Shown piece after piece: positions 7,816 to 15,655 of a stretch of DNA of 31,392 nt. Positions within the stretch are counted from its first letter, which is position 1, and every line of letters starts with the position of its first letter. Source of the DNA: DATDRQ01 sp035291645 (GTDB taxonomy: Bacteria; Chloroflexota; Anaerolineae; Anaerolineales; UBA4823); assembly GCA_035291645.1 (NCBI GenBank), contig DATDRQ010000074.1, positions 1 to 31,392 on the forward strand, read 5' to 3'. Below the pieces are notes generated by a model, which searched no databases, was not told the origin of the DNA, and was given only the letters and a program-made list of their open reading frames with translations. The position numbers were made by a program, and so were the translations under genes.

Positions 7816-8190
7816 TCAATCCCCTTCGTACGATTGGTGTAAACCCCGGTCCTCACCGGCCTGCAAAGCCTCGAACATCTCCCCTACCATGGGCACGCCG
7901 GAGCGGTATTGGAAAGGCCACATGCTGCGCAGGTGGAAGAACGCCACCCGGTCTCCATCCTGCAAGGGATGGGCCAGGTCTGGTTGGACCCCGGGCATGG
8001 CGCTTAGCTGCCCATTGATAAAGGTAATACCGCGCTCTTCGGAAGGCATTTGCAGGCTTTCCAGCAGGTCGTTCAGGGTGCTGCCAACCGGCAGCCCGAC
8101 CTGCAGGTTAGCGTGCGAGGCCGTGCCCGGCTGGCCTCCATAGCGGGCCAGGTTTCCATAAAGCCAGGCATCCACAGTGATCTCAGCCAT
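7816..8190 (-). CDS. MoaD/ThiS-like ubiquitin-fold protein with C-terminal extension
   Basis: A 124-residue beta-grasp protein. Core features are the hydrophobic first strand (ITVDAWLYGNLARYGG), the loop PVGSTLNDLLESL and the strand ITFINGQLSAMPG, then LQDGDRVAFFHL. Instead of ending in Gly-Gly, the protein continues about 35 residues through a segment RSMWPFQYRSG. Such extended forms accompany tungsten aldehyde oxidoreductase clusters (my knowledge of the neighbourhood, not searched). Lacking a terminal Gly-Gly, it is unlikely to be a sulfur-carrier thiocarboxylate unless processed. The start ATG at 8190 directly follows the stop of the preceding MoaD-like gene; its ribosome binding site is inside that gene. 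Confidence 0.75.
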   Translation of the reverse strand: MAEITVDAWLYGNLARYGGQPGTASHANLQVGLPVGSTLNDLLESLQMPSEERGITFINGQLSAMPGVQPDLAHPLQDGDRVAFFHLRSMWPFQYRSGVPMVGEMFEALQAGEDRGLHQSYEGD

Positions 8191-8430
8191 CTAACCACCT
8201 CCGATCGACGGAAATATGCCCACCTCGTCACCGGGCTGGAGCACCCAGTCCAGCGGTTGAGTGCGCCCATTGACGAAGGCAACTTTGGTTTCCTCTGCAG
8301 GGAGCTTCAATTGCTCCACCAGATCCTCCAGTGTGGCGCCCTCCGGTAGATCGACTTTAAAAGGCTTACCAGACTGGCCCCCCTCCACAAACCGGCTCAA
8401 ATTGGCGAATAACTTAACCTGGATGTGCAT
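8191..8430 (-). CDS. MoaD/ThiS-like sulfur-carrier protein
   Basis: 79 residues with the MoaD fold: strand IQVKLFANLSRFV, loop LPEGATLEDLVEQL, strand KVAFVNGRT, then LQPGDEVGIFPSIGGG at the C-terminus. The terminal Gly-Gly is the feature needed for adenylation and thiocarboxylate formation, giving the dithiolene sulfur of molybdopterin for W or Mo enzymes. The GGA GGT GGT codons for the last three glycines double as the ribosome binding site of the next gene, and TAG is followed at once by ATG. It begins 13 bases after the stop of the broken maturase, so all three were one operon. Confidence 0.85.
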   Translation of the reverse strand: MHIQVKLFANLSRFVEGGQSGKPFKVDLPEGATLEDLVEQLKLPAEETKVAFVNGRTQPLDWVLQPGDEVGIFPSIGGG

Positions 8431-8442
8431 CTCTACGGCGCC

Positions 8443-8844
8443 TCACGGGCATTGGACGATATTCTGGGCCCAAAGGCAGTCGGCGCAGGAGGGATTCCAA
8501 CCCCAGCAGCCCTGGTTCTGCTCCCGCAGATCGCAGGTCTCGCGCAGGTCACAATCCGGGCAGGAGGGGAAGTGATAGGCTTTGACCGCGCTGCGAAAGC
8601 ACACGTATTCCTCGGAACCCCAGATCTCAGCCAGCGGCTGGTGATTGATATCCCCCAGCAGGTAGCGACCGACCTGCTTCCTGCGCCCATCGATGGTGAA
8701 GTAGGCATAGTTATGGGAAAGGGCGTAACACGGGGTGACGCCGCCATCCCAGCCGATCACCGCCGCATGATCCTTCACAAAGCGGCAGCGGCGCTCGGCG
8801 CCCCAGTGCATGCGCGGGACTTCACAGGTGGCCCAGGTGAACGT
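8443..8844 (-). pseudogene. C-terminal remnant of a radical SAM tungsten-cofactor oxidoreductase maturase
   Basis: Reading leftwards from 8844, just after an in-frame TAG at 8845-8847, the frame encodes about 133 residues ending CADCLWAQNIVQCP. It contains a dense Cys pattern (RRCRF, TPCYAL, SCPDCDL, TCDLREQ, GCWGWNPSCADC) typical of the SPASM-like C-terminal part of radical SAM maturases that travel with tungsten aldehyde oxidoreductases. The first ATG is at 8811, without a ribosome binding site, and already inside the conserved block MHWGAERRCRF. The N-terminal radical SAM domain with CxxxCxxC is absent from the upstream 280 bases in any frame I could read. I therefore call it a truncated remnant; expression of a 122-residue stub cannot be excluded. 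Confidence 0.75.
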
Positions 8845-9022
8845 CTAACCTGGTGACCAAAAATCGTAAATAGCGGCTTTGTTCCGGATTGTTCGTAGTG
8901 CTCAATCAGAAGCCAAGATTACCCGATAATGTATTGGCTCAGATTGCCCAAGCCGTCCTGTTGGTTTTACAATCCTAGTCTATGGGAATGTCCGATCCTT
9001 TGTCCGAACATGAGAGAAATCC

Positions 9023-9052
9023 TTGACGTATTGAAAATTATTGTTGTAAGAT
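9023..9052 (+). promoter_or_regulatory. Sigma70-like promoter for the MoaD-like gene at 9130
   Basis: TTGACG (9023-9028), 18-bp spacer, TAAGAT (9047-9052). The predicted start near 9059 leaves a leader of about 70 bases. The region 8848-9022 holds no gene that I can support. Confidence 0.55.
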
Positions 9053-9129
9053 AGGATTGTTAGCATAGTAAGCCGAAATTTACATTCAAGAAGAATTTGG
9101 CTTGCCTTTAAAGTGGGAGGTTTAGGAAG

Positions 9130-9408
9130 ATGATCGTGAATTTTTATGCAACTCTGCGGCAGATAGTGGGCAGCCGACAGGTAGAATTTCAACTGCCGCT
9201 GGGTAGCACAGTACGCCAGCTCATTGCTGAAATTGTCAATCAAATTCCGGCTTTGCGTGCCGAGATGCTCGATTCTCAGGGAAATCTTCACGGACACATT
9301 CACATCTTTGTGAATGGGCGTGACAGCTCACTCCTGGATGGTGCATTAGATACCATTCTGGAGCCAAACGATACGATCTCGATTTTTCCACCTGTAGGCG
9401 GTGGTTAG
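9130..9408 (+). CDS. MoaD/ThiS-like sulfur-carrier protein
   Basis: 92 residues of the MoaD family: VNFYATLRQIVG, the loop LPLGSTVRQLIAEIV, strand IHIFVNGRD, and C-terminal ISIFPPVGGG with the Gly-Gly tail needed for thiocarboxylation. Ribosome binding sites GGGAGG and AGGAAG precede the ATG. It ends 43 bases from the end of the convergent aldehyde:ferredoxin oxidoreductase gene, and MoaD-like genes often accompany such oxidoreductases, so supply of sulfur for its tungstopterin is the likely role. It is clearly diverged from the MoaD-like gene at 8191-8430, so the two are not a recent duplication. Confidence 0.85.
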   Translation: MIVNFYATLRQIVGSRQVEFQLPLGSTVRQLIAEIVNQIPALRAEMLDSQGNLHGHIHIFVNGRDSSLLDGALDTILEPNDTISIFPPVGGG

Positions 9409-9414
9409 CTGATA

Positions 9415-9451
9415 AGGTCGGGTAAGCTAGACCGCTTACTCGACCTTTTTT
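9415..9451 (+). terminator. Rho-independent terminator shared by convergent genes
   Basis: AGGTCGGGTAAGC (9415-9427), loop TAGACC, GCTTACTCGACCT (9434-9446; one G-T wobble), then a run of six T (9446-9451). On the plus strand this is a textbook terminator for the MoaD-like gene. On the minus strand the same stem follows the oxidoreductase stop codon with an A-tract before it but no T-run after it. Confidence 0.88.
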
Positions 9452-11278
9452 CTAAATAATCTCCAATTCTACCAGCTTCTTCTCCGTGACAACTCCATTG
9501 ACCCAACCTCGTTCCTGATAATACTCTTCCAACATCAAGTCAAGCTCGCACACCTGACCAGTGGATCCTGGTCCTGTGGCGGGTTCCTTCAGGAAGCGCT
9601 CAGGAAGATAATCACTTCCTTCTCGAAAACCGTTCAAGTTATTGTAATATCGCTCCAGGTTCCAGACGCGCTCGCCAACTTTAAGCAAATAAGCAGCGTC
9701 GGCTTCCATACCAGTGACAGCTGCAAATTGGGCTGCGAATGTATCCAGTGACTCGGCAAAAGTAGCAAATTTGCACACATCCAGACAGTCTGTGACAGTA
9801 TGAACATGCTGGAAAATGACGACTAACTTGCCTTTGCCTTTCCATTCTAGTGGATCGGTGATGGTGGATGGACCAAGGACATTTCCGATCACCTCAGCAG
9901 CTGGAGTATAAGCTCGTAAGTGACAGGCGCCACGGTTACTGGTTGCATAACCAAGGCCCATCCCCTTGATTCCTCGCGGGTCATATGCAGGGATTGCCAT
10001 CCCTTTCACAGTCATGGCAATCTCAGGATGCCCAAAATGCTTAGCAGCTCTCTCTGTACCCTCCGCCAGGATATCGCCAACCCCCTGACGCATACCGATC
10101 TTATGGACCAGTGCCACCATGCCCATATAATCCCCCCATGCCAGCCCATCATCACCATTGAGATAACCCTTCTCGGTAGCTTCCATGTACATTGAGAGTA
10201 TATTGCCAGTTTCGATCGCGTCCATACCGTAATCGTTGCATTGATCGATGATCTTGGCCACGCTGGGAGCATAATCATTGCCGCAATTGGCGCCCACCGC
10301 CCAGGCCGGCTCATACTCGAAGCTCTCCATGCGCAGGCCAGCAAATGGGCCGTCCTTTACCTCCACTTCCTTCTTGCAAGCAACCGGGCAGGCATGACAA
10401 GTGGGATCATCCACCAGGATCGTTTCTTTCACCCGCTCGCCACTTGTCGCTTCATGGTCTGGGAAAAAGGTGGTTTGTGAGTTGTTAGTGGGCATCGCGC
10501 CAATTACGTTAACCATGTTCATCAAGACATTCGTGCCATACACTGACAATCCACCTTTACGCGGCGAGGTTACGACACGAGTGTCACTCAACTCTTCCAG
10601 AGCCTTGGCATGCGCGTCTTTCCAAAGCTCTTTATTGACTGCCTTGGGCATCTTCTTTATTGCTTTGATCACAATTGCTTTAAGCAGTTTGCTTCCGCCC
10701 ACGCATCCCGTGCCTCCGCGCCCACTGGAGCGGTCGTGCTCATTCATCCAATTGGCAAAGCGATTTAGTTTCTCACCCGCCTGTCCAATAGCTATCACAC
10801 TCAAGTCTTTCTCGCCATATCTCGCCTGGAAGAACGCGATCGTCTCATGCACGCCTTTGCCCCACAGTTCCGATGCATCAAGGATCTCGACCTTCCCTTC
10901 TGTTACGAAAGCATAGACAGCTTTTGGCGCCTTGCCTTTGAAGATCAGGCCATCAAAGCCAGCCCAGCGCAGACGCGCTGCCGACCAGCCTCCATGGTGG
11001 CTGTCGGTGATCGTGTTAGTTTGTGGACTCTTCGTTACAATAGCCATTCGGCCACTAAGGTTCACCTCCGTGCCTGTTAGCGGTCCATTCATGAAACAAA
11101 GAATATTATCAGGGGAGAGTGGTTCGACCAGCGGTCCGTTCTCAAAGACATACTTTACACCTAGCCCACGGGCGCCGATATACTTCCGCTTCCAATCTTC
11201 TGGTATGGCCTCGTAGGTCACCATACCATCTGTCAGGTCAATCCTGGCAATTTTATTGGCATATCCTCCGAGTGTCAT
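9452..11278 (-). CDS. Aldehyde:ferredoxin oxidoreductase (tungsten enzyme)
   Basis: A full-length 608-residue AOR-family enzyme, which oxidises aldehydes to acids (or reduces acids) with ferredoxin through a bis-pyranopterin tungsten centre and one [4Fe-4S] cluster; cytoplasmic. Visible features are the N-terminal GGYANKIARIDLT, the pterin-binding RGLGVKYVF region, the NLSGRMAIVTKSP strand, SGRGGTGCVGG (185-195), the cluster motif CHACPVAC (Cys294, 297, 301) and the distal cluster Cys, probably Cys502 in CLDVCKF. AAAGGAGG precedes ATG 11278. It is monocistronic, converging on a MoaD-like gene. A complete tungsten radical SAM maturase is not in the window; only a remnant remains next door, so maturation must rely on another copy. 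Substrate cannot be told from sequence. Confidence 0.93.
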   Translation of the reverse strand: MTLGGYANKIARIDLTDGMVTYEAIPEDWKRKYIGARGLGVKYVFENGPLVEPLSPDNILCFMNGPLTGTEVNLSGRMAIVTKSPQTNTITDSHHGGWSAARLRWAGFDGLIFKGKAPKAVYAFVTEGKVEILDASELWGKGVHETIAFFQARYGEKDLSVIAIGQAGEKLNRFANWMNEHDRSSGRGGTGCVGGSKLLKAIVIKAIKKMPKAVNKELWKDAHAKALEELSDTRVVTSPRKGGLSVYGTNVLMNMVNVIGAMPTNNSQTTFFPDHEATSGERVKETILVDDPTCHACPVACKKEVEVKDGPFAGLRMESFEYEPAWAVGANCGNDYAPSVAKIIDQCNDYGMDAIETGNILSMYMEATEKGYLNGDDGLAWGDYMGMVALVHKIGMRQGVGDILAEGTERAAKHFGHPEIAMTVKGMAIPAYDPRGIKGMGLGYATSNRGACHLRAYTPAAEVIGNVLGPSTITDPLEWKGKGKLVVIFQHVHTVTDCLDVCKFATFAESLDTFAAQFAAVTGMEADAAYLLKVGERVWNLERYYNNLNGFREGSDYLPERFLKEPATGPGSTGQVCELDLMLEEYYQERGWVNGVVTEKKLVELEII

Positions 11279-11429
11279 CTTTGCCTCCTTTACTCTGGGT
11301 TAAGATAGGGGTGATTTAGGAATGGATCCGAATTGGAAGAAATGGATATCATTAGTGTAGCAGATGCGAATTGAAAGATTAGTAAGTTATAGTTAATTGA
11401 ACAGGGAGAGAAGAATCTAAATATGATTA

Positions 11430-11458
11430 TTTATAGATCAAAATCAGCCACCTTTCAA
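11430..11458 (-). promoter_or_regulatory. Sigma70-like promoter of the aldehyde:ferredoxin oxidoreductase gene
   Basis: On the minus strand, TTGAAA (11458-11453), 17-bp spacer, TATAAA (11435-11430). The predicted start near 11423 gives a leader of about 145 bases before ATG 11278. Confidence 0.65.
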
Positions 11459-11493
11459 GTGACATAAGTAATATATTGCGATAACCAAGTGAC
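11456..11493. promoter_or_regulatory. Two direct CAAGTGAC boxes at the oxidoreductase promoter
   Basis: CAAGTGAC occurs at 11456-11463 and again at 11486-11493, 30 bp apart (about three helical turns). On the minus strand the first copy reads GTCACTTG and runs into the -35 hexamer; the second lies upstream. The dyad containing AGTGA at 11458-11462 is centred about 42 bp upstream of the predicted start, a position used by class II activators. Confidence 0.5.
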
Positions 11494-11570
11494 CTTCTCA
11501 CCTGCTTTTACTCGAAGCGCAGGAGATCAGCGACACCGGATATTCTGCCTCAAGGATCGGGAGATAATCA

Positions 11571-12380
11571 ATGTCATTTTCGAGACGAGTGGAGGAAGCC
11601 CGCAGAGCTTTTGCCAAGAACGATCTCGATTTATCGAGAGAAGCGCACGACCCGCGCCGCATCGCCAGAGCCGCCGAGGAGCGGCATGGTGGGGAAAGCA
11701 GCCAGTACCTGGGCGAGATGGTCTACGGCGGCCTGGACGGCATCATCACCACCTTCGCCGTGGTCAGCGGGGTCGCCGGCGCGGACCTGGGAGCGCAGAT
11801 CGTCATTATCCTGGGAATGGCTAACCTGCTGGCGGATGGCTTCTCGATGGCGACCGGAGCATACCTTTCGACGAAAAGCGAGCAGGAATACTACCAGCAG
11901 GAATGGAAGCGCGAAGCCTGGGAAGTAGAGCACTTCCCGGAGGGAGAGCGAGCCGAGCTATACGAGCTCTACCGCCAGAATGGCTACGACGAGCAGGACG
12001 CCCACCAGCTGGTCGAGATCCAGAGCCGGGAGCCGGAGCGTTGGGTGAAAGCCATGATGGTCGACGAGCTGGGCATGCTGGCGGACGAGCGCAAACCGTT
12101 GTACAGCGGGGGTGCGACCCTGGTGTCCTTCATCCTGGCAGGCGCCCTGCCTCTGCTGATCTACCTGATCGGGTTGTTCACTCCCATCCCCGACCAGGTC
12201 GCGTTTCCGATTTCACTGGCGCTCTCCGGTGTAGCCCTGTTCGGCCTGGGAGCCGCCAAGGTGTTGGTCACCCGGCGCAACGCCTTCCGCAGCGGTTTGG
12301 AGATGCTCCTGGTCGGCGCTCTGGCAGCCGGGGTGGCCTACGCGGTCGGCGCCCTGCTCAGCGGGCTGGGAGGCGGTTAG
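11571..12380 (+). CDS. VIT1/CCC1-family transporter
   Basis: A 269-residue membrane protein of the VIT1/CCC1 family, which moves Fe2+ or Mn2+. The first helix region carries the family signature YGGLDGIITTFAVVSGVAGA (about 52-71), followed by LGMANLLADGFSMATGAYLSTKSE. A cytoplasmic Glu-rich segment (about 105-165: EWKREAWEVEHFPEGERAEL and MVDELGM) corresponds to the metal-binding loop. Three more helices close the protein. The N-terminal 45 residues are charged (RRVEEARRAF). ATG 11571 has GGGAG upstream. It is transcribed divergently from the oxidoreductase and converges with the RibD-like gene, leaving 14 bases between stops. Direction of transport (export or storage) cannot be read from sequence. 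Confidence 0.9.
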   Translation: MSFSRRVEEARRAFAKNDLDLSREAHDPRRIARAAEERHGGESSQYLGEMVYGGLDGIITTFAVVSGVAGADLGAQIVIILGMANLLADGFSMATGAYLSTKSEQEYYQQEWKREAWEVEHFPEGERAELYELYRQNGYDEQDAHQLVEIQSREPERWVKAMMVDELGMLADERKPLYSGGATLVSFILAGALPLLIYLIGLFTPIPDQVAFPISLALSGVALFGLGAAKVLVTRRNAFRSGLEMLLVGALAAGVAYAVGALLSGLGGG

Positions 12381-12394
12381 GTATGGGTTTAGGT

Positions 12395-13234
12395 TCAAAG
12401 TGGGAAAGCTCTCGCGCGATCGTATACCACGAACAGCTGCCCTAGCCCGTCCAAACTGGCAGGATCGAGGTAAACCCGGTCGATCTTGAAATCGACAGGC
12501 GGATCGAACAATGGCCCGTCGACGATGCTGGCGAACCGCTCTGAGCCCAACAGGCGGTTGGCGTAAGTCATGTACAGCCGGTCTAAAACGCCCCCGGACA
12601 GCAGCAGGTGCAGCACCTTCGGCCCGGCGGCGGAGTAGACCGTGTGGTAGCCCAACCTGTCGATGTGCTCCAGCATGGCCGCGCCGTTTACACTGGCTTC
12701 TCCGGCGACGATCACCCGGCCCGCCCGGGCTTCGATCTCCGCTACCTGCACTGGGTCCGGGCTGCCGGCGGTAAAGACCACCACGCGACGCCCGCCGGCA
12801 GTCAAGACTTCCGGTATAGGGAAATCCAGACCGGCGCTCAGGACGGCGATGTCCGGCTGGGGGGGCAGTCCGTGCGCCAGCCGCCAGGCGCGCAGATCGG
12901 CAAAGCGGGGATCGTCCACCTGGAGGATCTCCTGTGCCAGGCCCTCTGCCCATTCCCGCAGGTAACGCCCGGTGCTGATGATCAGGTCAGCCTGGGCGGC
13001 CAGCTCCTGGAACAGCCGCCAGTCCCCCTCATTCGCGATGCTCTTAGGGACCATCATCCCCTTACCGCTCGGGCGAGGAACGGCAATCCGCCCGTCCAGG
13101 CTGGTGATGAAGTTCGTATAAACGAACGCTTTACCGGTCTGCCCGGCGTACCGGCGCAGATCGTGCTCCAGGTAGGCCCCTTCCAGGGGAACTCGTTCAG
13201 AGGGGAGTGGGTAAAGCCGGATCAATGCATCCAT
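12395..13234 (-). CDS. RibD C-terminal / dihydrofolate-reductase-like oxidoreductase
   Basis: 279 residues with the dihydrofolate-reductase fold of the RibD C-terminal family, probably NADPH-dependent. Recognisable are FVYTNFITSLDGRIAV, the strand LIISTGRYLRE, IAVLSAGLDFP, VIVAGEASVNG and GPKVLHLLLSGGVLDRLYMTYANRLLG, the last matching the conserved GG(x)L segment. No deaminase domain is present, so it is not a complete riboflavin enzyme; many such orphans have unknown substrates. The start at 13234 has GGGGGTGA upstream, 4 bases downstream of the E2 stop. It is therefore the last gene of the dehydrogenase operon; why is unclear. Confidence 0.82.
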   Translation of the reverse strand: MDALIRLYPLPSERVPLEGAYLEHDLRRYAGQTGKAFVYTNFITSLDGRIAVPRPSGKGMMVPKSIANEGDWRLFQELAAQADLIISTGRYLREWAEGLAQEILQVDDPRFADLRAWRLAHGLPPQPDIAVLSAGLDFPIPEVLTAGGRRVVVFTAGSPDPVQVAEIEARAGRVIVAGEASVNGAAMLEHIDRLGYHTVYSAAGPKVLHLLLSGGVLDRLYMTYANRLLGSERFASIVDGPLFDPPVDFKIDRVYLDPASLDGLGQLFVVYDRARAFPL

Positions 13235-13238
13235 CTGA

Positions 13239-14627
13239 TCACCCCCATTGTACCCCGGCTGTCTCCAGGATGCCACGCAACGTGTTCAGGAAGCGGGCTG
13301 CCTCGGCCCCATCCACGGCGCGGTGGTCGACCGAGAGGGTGACCGTCATCATCGAGCGCAGCACCGGCAGCCCGGCCTCGTCCGGCGCGAAGCGTTTGGC
13401 AACCCGCCCAACCGCCAGGATGGCCACCTGGGGCGGGTTGAGGATGGCAGTGAAATGGTCTACTCCGAACATCCCCAGGTTGGAGAGGGTGAATGTGCCA
13501 TCCACCACATCCTGCGGCTGGAGGCTGCCCTGGCGGGCCCGGCCGGAGAGATCGGCGACCTCTTGCCCGATGGCGACCAGGCCTTTCTCATCGGCGCGCC
13601 GCACGACCGGGACGATCAAGCCATCCTCCAGGGCTACCGCCACCCCGACGTTGACCGCGGGCAGCCTCAGAATCTGCTCCTCGTGGAAATAGCTGTTGAG
13701 AACCGGGTGCTGGCGCAGCGCGGCGGCGCAGGCCTTGACCAGCACTGCCGAAAGCGAGACCGCCGGCTTTCCGCCGCCATATCGCAGGTTGAACTGCGCG
13801 CGCATGGCGATAGCCTGGCTCATGTCGATGTCCAGGCTGAACAGGATGTGCGGGATGGTTTGCCAGCTGGCCTGCATGCGCCGGGCGATGGTCCGCCGCA
13901 TCCCCTCTAGCGGAATGACCACCGGTTGCAAAGTTTCCCCTGCAGCTGCTTGCACACCTTCTTCTTCGCTTGAAGGGGTCTTCAAGTGAAAGGGGGCTGC
14001 CTGTTCAGATCGGGCGGCTAGCACAGCCTGCACATCCCTGCCCTGCACGCGCCCCCCTGCCCCGCTCCCGGCAACCCCGTCGAGCTCGACCCCGGCCTGG
14101 CGGGCCAGCCGGCGGGCGGCAGGCGAGGCGCGCACTTTCCCGCTGTCGGGTGAAGGTGCGCCGCGCCCGGAGAGATGGCGTTCGATGTCCTGGCGGGTGA
14201 CACGCCCGTCCCGTCCGCTGCCCTGCAAGGCAGCCAGGTCGACCTGCTCGGCGCTCGCCATGCGGCGCGCCAGCGGGGTAGCCTTGATGGCCCGGTCCGG
14301 TGGCTGTGCCTCTGACGGGGTCTTAAGTGACTCAGGTTGCGGCGTGGCGGGAGGCTCCCCGCTCGTCTCACCGACAGGCAGCCTTTCTCCCTCGGCCAGG
14401 ATGTAGGCGATCGCCTCCGTGACCGCCACCGTCTCACCTTCGGCGAAACGGACCCCGGCCAGGACGCCGTCCGCCGGGGCTTCCACCTCCATGTTGATCT
14501 TGTCAGTGGTCACCTCGCAGATCGGGTCGCCGTTCTCCACCCGGTCGCCCTCTTTCTTGATCCAGCGCACGATGGTCGCTTCTTCCTGCGTCATGCCGAA
14601 GCGGGGCATGATCACTGTCCGGGCCAT
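13239..14627 (-). CDS. Dihydrolipoamide acyltransferase (E2) of a 2-oxo-acid/acetoin-type dehydrogenase complex
   Basis: A 462-residue E2 core. Domains in order: one lipoyl domain (1-80) with the lipoylated Lys43 in TTDKINME; a Pro/Ser linker; two peripheral-subunit-binding domains, at about 114-152 (ATPLARRMA, GSGRDGRVTRQDI) and 166-203 (ASPAARRLA, GSGAGGRVQGRDV); and a catalytic acyltransferase domain with DHRAVDG (His435, Asp439). It transfers the acyl group from E1 to CoA. Two binding domains in tandem are unusual; most E2 proteins have one. The ATG overlaps the E1-beta stop (TGATG), so the genes are coupled. No E3 (dihydrolipoamide dehydrogenase) gene is in this operon. Confidence 0.92.
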   Translation of the reverse strand: MARTVIMPRFGMTQEEATIVRWIKKEGDRVENGDPICEVTTDKINMEVEAPADGVLAGVRFAEGETVAVTEAIAYILAEGERLPVGETSGEPPATPQPESLKTPSEAQPPDRAIKATPLARRMASAEQVDLAALQGSGRDGRVTRQDIERHLSGRGAPSPDSGKVRASPAARRLARQAGVELDGVAGSGAGGRVQGRDVQAVLAARSEQAAPFHLKTPSSEEEGVQAAAGETLQPVVIPLEGMRRTIARRMQASWQTIPHILFSLDIDMSQAIAMRAQFNLRYGGGKPAVSLSAVLVKACAAALRQHPVLNSYFHEEQILRLPAVNVGVAVALEDGLIVPVVRRADEKGLVAIGQEVADLSGRARQGSLQPQDVVDGTFTLSNLGMFGVDHFTAILNPPQVAILAVGRVAKRFAPDEAGLPVLRSMMTVTLSVDHRAVDGAEAARFLNTLRGILETAGVQWG

Positions 14628-15655
14628 CAGTACTCCCCGCGCGCCAGTCTGCGCGCCTCCGCGACAATATCCTCGACCTGGGGGACGGTGTGCCGCTCCA
14701 GGTTGCGGTTGTAGGGGATGGGGATATCCAGACCGGCCAGCCGGCGCACCGGCGCTTCCAGGTAATCAAAAGCCCGGCTGCCGGCGATGCGGGCGGCGAC
14801 CTCCCCGCCGAATCCTCCGGTCTGGGGCGCTTCGTGGACGATCAAGGCGCGCCCGGTCTTGATCACCGAGTCGATGATCGGATGATCATCCAGCGGGCTG
14901 AGCGTGCGCGGGTCGAGGATCTCCACCTGGATGCCCTCCTGGCTGAGGACTCCGGCGGCCTCCAGGGCGCGCGGCACCATGATCGAGGTCGCCACGAGGG
15001 TCAGGTCGCCTCCCTGGCGGACGAGGTTGGTCTGGCTGAGCGGGACCCGGTACATCTCTTCGGGCACCGGCCCGCTGGTCTTGTAGAGCAGCTTGTGCTC
15101 GACGAAGATGACCGGGTTTCCATCGTAAATCGATGAAAGCAGCAGCCCTTTGGCATCGTACGGACTGCTGGGCATGACCACTTTGAGACCCGGGATGTGG
15201 ACGAACAGGCTCTCCAGGCTCTCGCTGTGTTGGGCGGCGGCGCCCGTCCCTGAACCCGCCGGCATGCGCAACACCATCGGTACGCTGGCCTTGCCGCCGA
15301 ACATGAAGCGCACCTTGGCGGCCTGCAAGACGAGCTGCTCCATGGAAAGGGTGACGAAGTCCATGAACTGGATCTCGCCCACCGGGTGCATGCCGGTCAG
15401 GGCTGCCCCGGCGCAGGCTCCGGCGATGGTGGCCTCGGAGATGGGGGTATCGCGCACCCGCTCCGGTCCGAACTCGTCGATCAGCCCGGCGGTGACGCCG
15501 AACGCGCCGCCGTACACGCCGATGTCCTCGCCCATCAGGAACACACTTGGGTCGCTGTGCATGGCCTGGCGCATGGCCTCGCGCAAGGCCTCGGCGTAGG
15601 TCAGCGTGCGCACCACGGGCGGCGACTGGGTTTGCGCTTGTGTCTCAATCAGCAT
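14627..15655 (-). CDS. E1 component, beta subunit (pyruvate/acetoin-type dehydrogenase)
   Basis: A 342-residue transketolase-like beta subunit which, with E1-alpha, decarboxylates a 2-oxo acid (or cleaves acetoin) using thiamine diphosphate. Visible features are LTYAEALREAMRQAM, MGEDIGVYGGAFGVT, TPISEATIAGACAGAALTG, the EIQFMDF segment, PAGSGTGAAAQHSES, and VEILDPRTLSPLDD near the C-terminus. The start at 15655 is chosen because GGAGGGTG lies 6-9 bases upstream; the first in-frame codon at 15706 has no site. It overlaps the E1-alpha stop by 11 bases and its own stop overlaps the E2 start, so the three subunits are translated as a coupled set. Confidence 0.92.
   Translation of the reverse strand: MLIETQAQTQSPPVVRTLTYAEALREAMRQAMHSDPSVFLMGEDIGVYGGAFGVTAGLIDEFGPERVRDTPISEATIAGACAGAALTGMHPVGEIQFMDFVTLSMEQLVLQAAKVRFMFGGKASVPMVLRMPAGSGTGAAAQHSESLESLFVHIPGLKVVMPSSPYDAKGLLLSSIYDGNPVIFVEHKLLYKTSGPVPEEMYRVPLSQTNLVRQGGDLTLVATSIMVPRALEAAGVLSQEGIQVEILDPRTLSPLDDHPIIDSVIKTGRALIVHEAPQTGGFGGEVAARIAGSRAFDYLEAPVRRLAGLDIPIPYNRNLERHTVPQVEDIVAEARRLARGEY

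Noticed and set aside
8848..9129. Molybdenum/tungsten cofactor riboswitch before the MoaD-like gene
   Set aside because: No matching GCCUCCC or GAAA-tetraloop arrangement was found; only a promoter is supported.
11488..11502. Full CRP-type dyad at the upstream CAAGTGAC copy
   Set aside because: AGTGA and TCACC are only 5 bases apart instead of 6, so the copy is kept only as a direct repeat.
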